The position numbers and the translations under genes were made by a program. This document shows positions 53,634 to 61,634 of a stretch of 64,000 nucleotides of DNA, piece by piece; the stretch's first letter is position 1; each line of letters opens with the position of its first letter. Source of the stretch: Halobaculum rubrum (GTDB lineage Archaea > Halobacteriota > Halobacteria > Halobacteriales > Haloferacaceae). Under the pieces are notes generated by a model that ran no database searches, was not told the DNA's origin, and saw only the letters and a list, made by a program, of their open reading frames with translations. The DNA is taken from the NCBI RefSeq assembly GCF_019880225.1, contig NZ_CP082284.1, positions 1,178,001 to 1,242,000 on the forward strand. Reading direction: 5' to 3'.

Positions 53634-54328
53634 CAGTTGGTGACTGTCCGGCCGTCGCCGACGACGAGGCCGTCGCCGGTGAATCGAAGATCCTGGATGT
53701 CGGTGTCGACGTCGGCGCCGCGCATCTTCACCACCTGAACGCCGCGGCGCATCCCGTCGTCCTCCATGTAGTTGTGGAAGAACACCACGCCGTGCGCGAG
53801 GAAGTGCTCGTCGGCGTACGCCGTGGGGTCCGTCATCTCGGAGATGAGATACGTCGTCGCGTCCGTTCGCTTGAGCGCCGAGAGGAACCGCATGGTCGTG
53901 TCGTCGTCGTCGTCGAGCAGATACCGCAGCAGCATCGTCGAGTCGATGACGACCCGGTCGATGTCACGCGACTCGACGAACGAACTGATCCGGTTGGTGA
54001 CGCTGTTGACGTCACGGCGGTCCCCGGGCATGCCGAAGAAGCGCTTCCCCTCCGAGGAGAACGCATCGAGGAACGTCACCGACCCGGAATCGAGCGCCCC
54101 CTCGAAGCCGAAGTCGTAGGCGGCCATGTCCCGTTCGAGGTCGTCCTGACTCTCGTGCATGCTGATGAACAGGCAGCGCTCGCCCGCGGCGGCGCCCTCG
54201 GCGATGAACTGTGCTGAAAACGTCGTCTTCCCGCTTCCGGGCGGTCCGCAGACGACGTAGAGCCGCTCGGCTGGGAGTCCCCCGCCGACGAGGTCGTCGA
54301 ATCCCGCAACGCCGCTCGAAACGCGCAT
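53633..54328 (-). CDS. KaiC/RAD55-like ATPase
   Basis: A 231-residue single RecA domain. MRVSSGVAGFDDLVGGGLPA and VCGPPGSGKTTFSAQFIAEGA (Walker A near residue 30) are KaiC-like, IDRVVIDSTMLLRYLL near residue 125 is Walker B. TYLISEMTDPTAYADEHFLAHGVVFFHNY follows. Such proteins are common near haloarchaeal signalling genes; their clients are unknown. cheW lies 75 bp upstream on the same strand, so cheW may be cotranscribed with this gene and the next. Confidence 0.8.
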   Translation of the reverse strand: MRVSSGVAGFDDLVGGGLPAERLYVVCGPPGSGKTTFSAQFIAEGAAAGERCLFISMHESQDDLERDMAAYDFGFEGALDSGSVTFLDAFSSEGKRFFGMPGDRRDVNSVTNRISSFVESRDIDRVVIDSTMLLRYLLDDDDDTTMRFLSALKRTDATTYLISEMTDPTAYADEHFLAHGVVFFHNYMEDDGMRRGVQVVKMRGADVDTDIQDLRFTGDGLVVGDGRTVTN

Positions 54329-54403
54329 ACCACACCACGGATCGGGGGATCGGATAAGGACTACCCCCCGATACTCAACAGTGATACTTCTGTGGGAGCG
54401 TGC

Positions 54404-54856
54404 TCACTCCGTGTGCGGTTCGACCCAGACGACGAAGCGGTCGTCGCCCTTCACGATACCGCGGACGGAGTCGTCGCCCGCGGTCGTCGCCTCGTCGACC
54501 TGATCGGCGGTCACGTCGCGAACCTGGAACACCTCGTCGACGACCCAGCCGACGGTGCCGCCGTCGTCGACCTCCTCGGGATCGAACACGATGATCCGCT
54601 CGCGGGCACCCGTGCCGGTGACGCCGAGCAGCGTCTTCGGGTCGATTATCGTGGTCGTCTTGCCGCGCAGGTCCATCACGCCCTCGACGTGTCGCGGCGA
54701 GTTCGGGATGGCCGTGAGATCGCCCGCGTCGACGATCTCGTCGATGTAGGCGATGTCGAGACAGTACGTCTCGTCGCCGAGTCCGAACTCCAGCACCTGC
54801 GTCGTCTCCTCGGCGGAGACGGCGTCGTCGTCGGCCGTGCGCTGACTGCTTGCCAT
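54404..54856 (-). CDS. cheW: chemotaxis coupling protein CheW
   Basis: A 150-residue CheW domain protein linking transducers to CheA. QVLEFGLGDETYCLDIAYIDEIVD near residue 20, TAIPNSPRHVEGVMDLRGKTTTIIDPK near residue 48 and VGWVVDEVFQVRDV near residue 105 are the family's conserved strands. It is divergent from cheB with a 100-bp shared regulatory region; a CGTTAAG box (54881-54887) lies 28 nt before its ATG. Confidence 0.95.
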   Translation of the reverse strand: MASSQRTADDDAVSAEETTQVLEFGLGDETYCLDIAYIDEIVDAGDLTAIPNSPRHVEGVMDLRGKTTTIIDPKTLLGVTGTGARERIIVFDPEEVDDGGTVGWVVDEVFQVRDVTADQVDEATTAGDDSVRGIVKGDDRFVVWVEPHTE

Positions 54857-54928
54857 ACAAGCGATCCTCGAATCCGCGCGCTTAACGGTAGCGCACGAGG
54901 TATCAGCGGTGAGATTCGGGACGATGAC

Positions 54929-54937
54929 TTCAATAAC
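54929..54937 (+). promoter_or_regulatory. TATA-like box of the cheB leader transcript
   Basis: TTCAATAAC, centred about 26 nt before the ATG at 54959, marking a leaderless start on the leader ORF rather than on cheB. Confidence 0.45.
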
Positions 54938-54958
54938 GGCGTATCGGTAGGCGAGAGC

Positions 54959-55000
54959 ATGATTCGAGACGCCGCACGACCGGCTGGGGGTGCGCCGTGA
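54959..55000 (+). CDS. leader mini-ORF overlapping the cheB start
   Basis: Encodes MIRDAARPAGGAP. The TGA (54998-55000) overlaps the cheB GTG (54997-54999) as GTGA. Its first codons (ATGATTCGAGA) resemble those of the crtY leader (ATGATTCGGGA). The arrangement suggests that cheB, the first gene of the che operon, is translated by reinitiation after this peptide. Confidence 0.4.
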   Translation: MIRDAARPAGGAP

Positions 55001-56085
55001 GCGCGCGGGCGCCGCGGACAGTTGTGGTGGACGATTCGCGGTTCATGCGGGGACTCATCGCGGACATCCTGGAGTCCGACGGAGTCGAGGTCGTCGGCGA
55101 GGCCGCTGACGGGCGCGAAGCGCTGTCGGTCGTCGCCGACACCGACCCCGACGTGGTGACGATGGACGTCGAGATGCCCGAGATGAACGGGATCGAGGCG
55201 GTCGAACGGTTGATGGCCGAGAACCCGACGCCGACGCTGATGCTGTCGGCGTACACCGCCGAGGGCGCCGAGGAGACGTTCGCCGCGCTGGACGCGGGCG
55301 CGGTCGACTTCTTCGCCAAGCCCGGCGGGGAAGTGTCGATGGGCGTCTCCCGGCTGGAGGAGCAGCTCGTCGACACCGTTCGATCGGTCGCCGGCGCGGA
55401 CGTCTCGCGGGCGGGGCGACGGAACGAGGCCGCGACGGCCGCCGAGGGCGGGGCGACGCCGGCGTCGCCGGACGCGTCGTCCGCGGACGGTTCCGCCGGG
55501 GCGACAGTCGAGCCGAACACGACCCTGATCGTCGGCTCGTCGACCGGGGGGCCGGACGCCGTCGAGCGGGTCGTCTCGGCGCTGCCCGGCGACGCCGACC
55601 TCCGCGGGGTCGTCGTCCAGCACATGCCCGAGGCGTTCACCGGGCGGTTCGCGAACCGGCTCGACGACGCCTGCGAACTCTCGGTCCGGGAGGCCGAGGA
55701 CGGCATGCGGCTCGGCCGGGGCGAGCTGGCGGTCGCCAAGGGCGGGCACCACCTGGAGATCACGAACGCCCGGAACGGCCGGCTTCGCCTGTCAGTTATC
55801 GACGAGGAGCGCGGCGAGGGCGTGCGCCCGTCGGTGAACGTGACGATGCGGTCGGCCGCCGAGGCGGTGGACGACCCGCTGATCGGCGTGATCCTCACCG
55901 GGATGGGCAGCGACGGGAGCGACGGCGTCCAGGCGCTCTCGCGGGCCGGCGCCCGCGTGCTCGCGCAGGACGAAGACTCCTGTGTGGTGTACGGGATGCC
56001 CAAGCGCGCGGCCGCCACCGGGGTGGTCGACTCGATGCTGCCGCTGGACGACATCGCCGCGGGAATCACGGGTGAGAACGCGTGA
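54997..56085 (+). CDS. cheB: protein-glutamate methylesterase CheB
   Basis: A 362-residue response regulator with a methylesterase output domain. TVVVDDSRFMRGLIADIL (acidic pocket), VVTMDVEMPEMNGIEAV with the phosphorylated Asp near residue 58, and FFAKPGG form the receiver. After a linker (about 135-170) the esterase shows IVGSSTGGPDAVERV (Ser), VVQHMPEAFTGRFANRL (His) and GVILTGMGSDGSDGVQAL (Asp). It removes methyl groups (and deamidates) on Htr transducers during adaptation. First gene of the cheB-cheA-cheR unit. Confidence 0.96.
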   Translation: MSARAPRTVVVDDSRFMRGLIADILESDGVEVVGEAADGREALSVVADTDPDVVTMDVEMPEMNGIEAVERLMAENPTPTLMLSAYTAEGAEETFAALDAGAVDFFAKPGGEVSMGVSRLEEQLVDTVRSVAGADVSRAGRRNEAATAAEGGATPASPDASSADGSAGATVEPNTTLIVGSSTGGPDAVERVVSALPGDADLRGVVVQHMPEAFTGRFANRLDDACELSVREAEDGMRLGRGELAVAKGGHHLEITNARNGRLRLSVIDEERGEGVRPSVNVTMRSAAEAVDDPLIGVILTGMGSDGSDGVQALSRAGARVLAQDEDSCVVYGMPKRAAATGVVDSMLPLDDIAAGITGENA

Positions 56086-56138
56086 GCGACGACGATTCAC
56101 GTCGAGCGCACACGGCCCACCGGAGGTGGTCCGCGTGA
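56082..56138 (+). CDS. 18-residue mini-ORF bridging cheB and cheA
   Basis: GTG at 56082 overlaps the cheB stop (GTGA), and its own TGA (56136-56138) overlaps the cheA GTG (56135-56137). It encodes VSDDDSRRAHTAHRRWSA. It could pass ribosomes from cheB to cheA across the 49-bp gap. A good GGAGGTG ribosome-binding site lies 6 nt before the cheA GTG and gives an alternative explanation. Confidence 0.3.
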   Translation: MSDDDSRRAHTAHRRWSA

Positions 56139-58417
56139 GCGAGGCACACGTCCGTGCGTTCGTCCGCGAGTCCGAGGAGGGGATCACGGAGCTGAACAAC
56201 TCCCTGCTCGCGCTGGAGTCGGACCCGGACGACTCGGAGGCGATGGACGCCATCTTCCGGACCGCCCACACCCTGAAGGGGAACGCCGCGGCCATGGGCT
56301 TCGGCGACTTCTCCGGACTCGCGCACGCGATGGAGGACCTCCTCGACGAGGTCCGCGGCGGCGACATGGCGGTGTCCGGGGCCCTGATGGACCGCCTGTT
56401 CGAGGCGGTCGACCTGCTCGACGCGATGCTCGGCGAGATCGACGAGTCGGGCGACACGAGCATCGACCCGACCGGCGTGGAGGACGACCTTCGAGTGCTG
56501 GCCGAGGAGGGCGCTGACGCGCTCGACGCCGAGAACGGGGACGGCGCGTCCGAGGCCAGCGACGACGTGACGGAGTCCGACGCCGGCGATTCCGACGACA
56601 ACACGGCTGCCGACCCCGGCGGCGCCGATGGTGGAGCCGACGACGGCGGCGACGACGCGGTCGCCGTGGATCCCGAGTTCGATCACGACCTGTCCCCCGG
56701 CGACGACGAAGGGATCTACCGCGCCCGCGTCGATCTCGGCGGGGCGGACATGCCCGGCATCGACGCGATGTTCGTGTTGGAGGCCGTCGAGGACGGCTTC
56801 GGGGGGCTGTCGTGCGACCCCGACCGCGAGGCGATCGAGGAGGGCGAGTTCGACGACACCTTCGACCTGTACGTCGTCGCCGACGCGGGCGCGACCCTCG
56901 AGGCCGGCGTCGACGCGGTGAGCCAGGTCGAGTCGGTCGACGTGGACGCCGTCGACCCGGCTCCCGGTGACGATGCGACCGCCGACGCGAGCGACGATGC
57001 GACCGTCGACACGGGCGACGATGCGGGCGACGACGCGAGCGACGACGCCGGCGACACCGACCCGGAGGCGACCGACGGCGAGGCATCGGAGGCGTCGGCC
57101 GCCGCGGATGCCGGGGACGGCGATGACGGCGACGACGACGGGGACTCCTCGTCCGACTCCGGATCCGGCGGGGGCGGCGGCTCGAACACGTCGTCGTCGG
57201 ACAACATCTCGTCGGTCCGGGTCGACGTGGAGCAGCTGGACGACCTGTACGGGCTGGTCGAGCAGCTGGTGACGAGCCGGATCAAGCTCCGTCGCGAGAT
57301 GGAGGAGGCCGACATCGACTCCGACAACCTCGACGAGTTGGACAAGATCTCGACGAACCTCCAGGACACGGTGATGGACATGCGGCTCATCCCGCTGTCG
57401 GCGGTCGTCGACACGTTCCCCCGGCTCGTGCGGGACCTGGCGCGCGACCAGTCGAAGGACGTGAACTTCGACATCGACGGCCGCGACATCGAACTGGACC
57501 GCACCATCCTCACGGAGATCCGCGACCCGCTGGTCCACATCCTCCGCAACGCCGTCGACCACGGCATCGAGTCCCCCGAGGAGCGTGAGGCCGCCGGGAA
57601 GGACCCGACCGGCACCATCGAGCTGCGGGCCGACCGCGAGCGCGACCACGTCACCATCGTCGTCGAGGACGACGGCGGCGGCATCGAGGCCGACGCGCTG
57701 CGCGAGAAGGCCGTCGAGGAGGGCGTGAAATCCCGCGGAGAGGTCGAGGCGATGTCCGACGCGGAGGCGCGCGAACTCGTCTTCCACCCGGGCTTCTCCA
57801 CCAACGACGAGGTAACCGACGTGTCCGGCCGCGGCGTCGGGATGGACGTGGTCCGGACGACGGTGAAGGACCTCGACGGAAGCGTCAGCCTCGACTCGAC
57901 GCCCGGCGAGGGGACGCGCTTCGAGATCAAACTGCCCGTCACGGTCGCCATCGTCCGCGTGATGTTCATCGAGGTCGACGGCGTCGAGTACGGCGTTCCG
58001 ATCAAGAACATCGCGGAGGTGAGCCGGGCCGACGGCATCGACGTGGCCCACGGCGACGAGATCGTCCGCCACGACGGCGAGATATACCCGGTCCTCAGGC
58101 TCGGCGAGGTGCTCGATACGGCCGGCGCGGCCGGCGCGGCCGGGGGGGCCGACGACGCCCTCGCCGACGGCGGGAACGACGACGCCGACTCCCGGAACCA
58201 CGACGCCGGCGACGGGGACGGCATGCTCCTTCGGATCCACGACGAGAAGCGTCCGGTCGCGCTCCACTGCGACAACGTGCTCCACCAGGAGGAGGTCGTC
58301 GTGAAGCCGCTTGAGGGGATTCTCTCGGGGATCCCCGGGCTGTCGGGGACGGCCGTCCTCGGCGACGGCGACGTGGTGAGCATCCTCGACGTGGAGACAC
58401 TCGGGGGGCGGCGATGA
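56135..58417 (+). CDS. cheA: chemotaxis histidine kinase CheA
   Basis: A 760-residue kinase. The HPt domain (1-110) has IFRTAHTLKGNAAAMGFG with the phosphorylated His near residue 45. A P2-like domain lies at about 190-275. Two acidic linkers flank it; the second (about 275-360) contains Asp/Ala tandem repeats. The dimerisation helices begin SSVRVDVEQLDDLYGLVEQLV, and the ATPase shows HILRNAVDHGIESPEER (N box), VEDDGGGI (G1) and GRGVGMDVVR (G2). The CheW-like domain at the end has an acidic insert near 655-690. The GTG at 56135 with GGAGGTG 6 nt upstream is the chosen start; longer frames overlap cheB. Confidence 0.96.
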   Translation: MSEAHVRAFVRESEEGITELNNSLLALESDPDDSEAMDAIFRTAHTLKGNAAAMGFGDFSGLAHAMEDLLDEVRGGDMAVSGALMDRLFEAVDLLDAMLGEIDESGDTSIDPTGVEDDLRVLAEEGADALDAENGDGASEASDDVTESDAGDSDDNTAADPGGADGGADDGGDDAVAVDPEFDHDLSPGDDEGIYRARVDLGGADMPGIDAMFVLEAVEDGFGGLSCDPDREAIEEGEFDDTFDLYVVADAGATLEAGVDAVSQVESVDVDAVDPAPGDDATADASDDATVDTGDDAGDDASDDAGDTDPEATDGEASEASAAADAGDGDDGDDDGDSSSDSGSGGGGGSNTSSSDNISSVRVDVEQLDDLYGLVEQLVTSRIKLRREMEEADIDSDNLDELDKISTNLQDTVMDMRLIPLSAVVDTFPRLVRDLARDQSKDVNFDIDGRDIELDRTILTEIRDPLVHILRNAVDHGIESPEEREAAGKDPTGTIELRADRERDHVTIVVEDDGGGIEADALREKAVEEGVKSRGEVEAMSDAEARELVFHPGFSTNDEVTDVSGRGVGMDVVRTTVKDLDGSVSLDSTPGEGTRFEIKLPVTVAIVRVMFIEVDGVEYGVPIKNIAEVSRADGIDVAHGDEIVRHDGEIYPVLRLGEVLDTAGAAGAAGGADDALADGGNDDADSRNHDAGDGDGMLLRIHDEKRPVALHCDNVLHQEEVVVKPLEGILSGIPGLSGTAVLGDGDVVSILDVETLGGRR
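56966..57060 (+). repeat. GACGAYGCG-type minisatellite in the cheA linker
   Basis: Units of the type GCGAGCGACGATGCGACC and GGCGACGATGCGGGCGACGAC repeat with variations, encoding alternating Asp/Ala/Thr (ATADASDDATVDTGDDAG). The tract lies between the P2-like and dimerisation domains and probably varies in length between strains. Confidence 0.6.
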
Positions 58418-59238
58418 GCCGCGCGCGCGGCGACGACGGCGACCTGCAGGGCGTCATCGACTTCGTGGAGGACCGCGTTCCGTTCGAGCCCGGCTACTAC
58501 AACGAGGCGTACCTCGGGCGGCGGATCGCCGCGCGGATGCAGCGACGCGACGCCGACGACCACGCCGAGTACCGCGCGATCCTCGAGGACGACGACGAGG
58601 AGCGCGAGGCGCTGCTGGACGCGCTCACGATCAACGTCACAGGGTTCTTCCGCGACCCCGACATGTGGGCGGACCTGCGCCCGGTGTTGCGTGACCTCTC
58701 CGAGGAGAACGGGCGTGCCGGCGTCGACGTCTGGAGCGCGCCCTGTGCGGACGGCCGCGAGCCGTACTCGCTGTCGATGCTCGCCGACGACGACGACGAG
58801 GTGGACGAGCGCCGTCTCCGGATCACCGCCGTCGACATCAGCGAGGAGGCGCTCGACGCCGCTCGCGCGGGCGTGTACGAGACGACGCGGACGACGGACA
58901 TCGGGGAGGAGCTGTCGCCGCTGTCGGACCCGGAGACGTACGTCGAACGGGAGGAGAGCGTCTTCAGGGTTCGTGAGTCGGTCCGGTCGCGGGTCACCTT
59001 CGAGCCGTACGACCTCATCCGCGACGGGCCGAAGGCGGACATGGATCTGGTGTTCTGCCGGAACCTCCTGATCTACATCGACAGCGAGTACAAGGGTCGA
59101 CTGTTCGAGACCCTGCGCGACTCGATCCGGCCGGGCGGCTACCTCGTGCTCGGGAAGACCGAGACGGTGCCCCCCGACATGCGCGAGGAGTTCGAGCCGG
59201 TCGCGAAACGCAGTCGCATCTACCAGTACACGGGATAA
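58414..59238 (+). CDS. cheR: chemoreceptor methyltransferase CheR
   Basis: A 274-residue SAM-dependent methyltransferase. The N-terminal helical domain contains YYNEAYLGRRIAARMQRR and INVTGFFRDPDMW near residue 70. DVWSAPCADGREPYSLSML near residue 107 is the SAM site (usually WSAGC-TGEE), and DLVFCRNLLIYIDSEYKGRLFE near residue 210 and GGYLVLGKTETVP near the end are characteristic. The ATG overlaps the cheA stop (ATGA). It methylates glutamates on transducers, opposing CheB. Confidence 0.95.
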   Translation: MSRARGDDGDLQGVIDFVEDRVPFEPGYYNEAYLGRRIAARMQRRDADDHAEYRAILEDDDEEREALLDALTINVTGFFRDPDMWADLRPVLRDLSEENGRAGVDVWSAPCADGREPYSLSMLADDDDEVDERRLRITAVDISEEALDAARAGVYETTRTTDIGEELSPLSDPETYVEREESVFRVRESVRSRVTFEPYDLIRDGPKADMDLVFCRNLLIYIDSEYKGRLFETLRDSIRPGGYLVLGKTETVPPDMREEFEPVAKRSRIYQYTG

Positions 59239-60464
59239 TGTCGCTGTACACGCTCGCCCGCGACGGGGACATGGAGCAGCTCGCCGACACCGCCAAGAAC
59301 AGCGACAGCGCCGCGGTGCGCCGGCGGGCCGCCGAGATGCTCGGCGACGTGGGCGACCCCGAGGACGACCGGACCGTCGACGTGCTCATCCACCTCGCTC
59401 GAAACGACGAGGAGGACGCCGTCCGCGCGGCGGCGGTCGACGGCCTCGACGAACTGGGCGGCAACGGGCTCGAACGGCTCATCGCCAAGGAGACGGGCGT
59501 CGACCCGGACGCCGCCGACTGGGCGGCCGTCCGCGCGTTCGCGAAGGTACTCGGCGGCGCGAGTATCCCGGAGTACCGGATGGCCGCCGCGAACGCGCTG
59601 GGGCGAATGGGCGACGAGGACGCCGTCGGGCCGCTGGCGAAGCGGCTCGACGACCCCGACGCGAGAGTTCGCGAGCGGGCCTGTCTCGCGCTCGGACGCA
59701 TCGGCGACCCGCGTGCGGTCGGACAGCTGAAGCAGCGGCTGGACGACGACCACCCCGCGGTGAAGTCGGCCGCCGCCGACGCGCTCGGCTCCATCGCCAG
59801 CGGCGAGGCGCTCGCGGCGCTGTTGGACCTGCTGGACGAGGAGAACGTCAGCCTCCGGCGGCTCGCGGCATCGGCGCTCGGCAACGCGAGCTCGGCGGAG
59901 CCGGTGCCGAAGCTGGCGGGGGCGCTCGCGGACGAGCACGACACGGTGCGCCGTGCGGCGGTGTTCTCGATCATCGAACTGCTCGCGAACGCGCCGACGA
60001 AACAGAGCCACGCCGTGCGCGACGCGGTCGTCTCCGAACTCAAGGACGCCGACGACGAGACGGTGACGGGTCCGCTCGTGGAGATCCTGGAGGACGCGAC
60101 GCAGGCGCGCCAGCGACGCAACGCCGTCTGGTTTCTCGGACGGGTGACGAGCGCGGAGCCGCCCGAGGACGTGCTCGACGCGCTCGTCGACGCCCTCGAC
60201 GACGAGGACAAGATGACCGCGCAGTTCGCGGCGACGAGCATCACCAACCTGGAGGGGCTCGCGGTGGAGTCGACGCTCATCGACCTTGTGAACGACGACG
60301 ACGCGTCGGTCGACGCGCGGGCGAAGGCGGCGTACGCCCTCGGCGACGTGGGCGGCGACCGCGCGAAGGAGACGCTCGACATGATAACCGACGGCGACGT
60401 GGACAAGCAGATCCGCAAGCGCGCGTTCGCGTCGCTGTCGAAGCTCGGAGGTGTTAGACAGTGA
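59238..60464 (+). CDS. HEAT/PBS-repeat protein of the chemotaxis cluster
   Basis: A 408-residue all-helical protein with about ten HEAT/PBS-type repeats (for example VRRRAAEMLGDVGDPEDD, VRERACLALGRIGDPRAV and VKSAAADALGSIASGEAL). A HEAT_PBS protein occupies the same place in Halobacterium salinarum (OE2401F), where it interacts with CheF proteins between the Che system and the archaellum motor. It starts one base inside the cheR stop (TAATG) and overlaps cheF by GTGA, so it belongs to the operon. It is probably a scaffold. Confidence 0.88.
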   Translation: MSLYTLARDGDMEQLADTAKNSDSAAVRRRAAEMLGDVGDPEDDRTVDVLIHLARNDEEDAVRAAAVDGLDELGGNGLERLIAKETGVDPDAADWAAVRAFAKVLGGASIPEYRMAAANALGRMGDEDAVGPLAKRLDDPDARVRERACLALGRIGDPRAVGQLKQRLDDDHPAVKSAAADALGSIASGEALAALLDLLDEENVSLRRLAASALGNASSAEPVPKLAGALADEHDTVRRAAVFSIIELLANAPTKQSHAVRDAVVSELKDADDETVTGPLVEILEDATQARQRRNAVWFLGRVTSAEPPEDVLDALVDALDDEDKMTAQFAATSITNLEGLAVESTLIDLVNDDDASVDARAKAAYALGDVGGDRAKETLDMITDGDVDKQIRKRAFASLSKLGGVRQ

Positions 60465-61369
60465 GCGACAGCAGGCAGCAGAACGGCGGTGGTGGACAGC
60501 AGAGCGGCGGCGAGGAGTACAAGGTCGCGGACACCCGCGGCAAGTTCGCGCAGGCGATGAAGGCCGGGCGAAAGCTCAACGACGTCGGGTGGACCAACGG
60601 CCGGATCGTCCTCTCGAACAAGCGGATCGTCCTCGTCGGCAACGGCGGCAAGCGAACGATCGCGCTGTCGTCGGTCGAGGGGATCGGCGGCCGGTACGAC
60701 GCCAACCAGGAGATACAGCGCGTCTCCAACTACGTCAGCCTCCGGATCGGCGACGACGTGTTCCTCGTCGCCGCCGAGGAGCACGAGGAGTTTCGGACGG
60801 ACCTGTATCGCGCATTCCTCGACCGCAAGGTGATCAAGGCGCGCCATCCCGCGATCAAAGGCGGCGTCGTGCAGGACACCGAGTGGGAGCAGGCACGCCT
60901 GAAGGTGGAGGCCGACGGGATCTCGGTCGCCCAGCAAAGCGGCGCGTTCGTCCGGCTCGAACTCGACGACATCGGGACGCTGGAGGAGACAGAGCGGACC
61001 GTGATGGACGAGAAGGCGCCGGTCATCGAGGCCGAACACACCGACGACGGGGGGACGAGCGTCCAGACGTACCTCTCGGGCAAACCGTGGCTGGTCGCGG
61101 TCGTCAAGTCGTACCTCGAGCAGGGCCACGACCGCAACCGCGGCGCCGTCGAGCTGTCCGAGTCCGAACGCGAGGTGCTGATGGCGCTGTACTCGGGCGT
61201 CTCCTCGTTCGAGGTGCCGAACTTCCTCGGGATGGAGGTCGACCGGGTCGAGGAGATCTTCGATCGACTCATCGAGGCGGAGGTACTGGAGGAGGTTCGC
61301 ACCCGCCGCGAGGTCGCCCTGGAGCCCCGCGGACGCAACATCGCCAGCGAGGCGATGAACGAGCAGTGA
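60461..61369 (+). CDS. cheF1: archaellum-chemotaxis adaptor CheF, copy 1
   Basis: A 302-residue DUF439 protein. NGRIVLSNKRIVLVGNGGKRTIALSSVEGIGGRYD near residue 45, FLDRKVIKARHPAIKGGVVQ near residue 125, and a C-terminal winged-helix-like part (LSESEREVLMALYSGVSSFEVPNFLGMEVDRVEEIFDRLIEAEVL) are typical. CheF connects phosphorylated CheY and other Che proteins to the archaellum motor proteins FlaCE/FlaD (known from Halobacterium). The GTG overlaps the HEAT gene stop. A Gly/Gln-rich N terminus of about 20 residues precedes the domain. Confidence 0.92.
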   Translation: MSDSRQQNGGGGQQSGGEEYKVADTRGKFAQAMKAGRKLNDVGWTNGRIVLSNKRIVLVGNGGKRTIALSSVEGIGGRYDANQEIQRVSNYVSLRIGDDVFLVAAEEHEEFRTDLYRAFLDRKVIKARHPAIKGGVVQDTEWEQARLKVEADGISVAQQSGAFVRLELDDIGTLEETERTVMDEKAPVIEAEHTDDGGTSVQTYLSGKPWLVAVVKSYLEQGHDRNRGAVELSESEREVLMALYSGVSSFEVPNFLGMEVDRVEEIFDRLIEAEVLEEVRTRREVALEPRGRNIASEAMNEQ

Positions 61370-61634
61370 GGGAGCGCGCCCGTTCGTATATCGACATCGG
61401 TCGTCCGGCCGAGATCGCTCGTCGGCCTCCCCGGCGCGGACCTGCCCGCCCGATCGCCGTCAGCTTGCGGCTCGCGGCTCTCGCCGAGCGGGTCCAGCGT
61501 CCATCGGGAGAAGAACGCGAGCGGTCTGACCTGTTGTACGGCGGCTCGACGGATCGGCTACCGGTCTGACCGCCCCGGGTGAACCGCTCAGTGGAATCAC
61601 AACAGCTACGCGTCCGTGATCCAAAAGCGATCGT

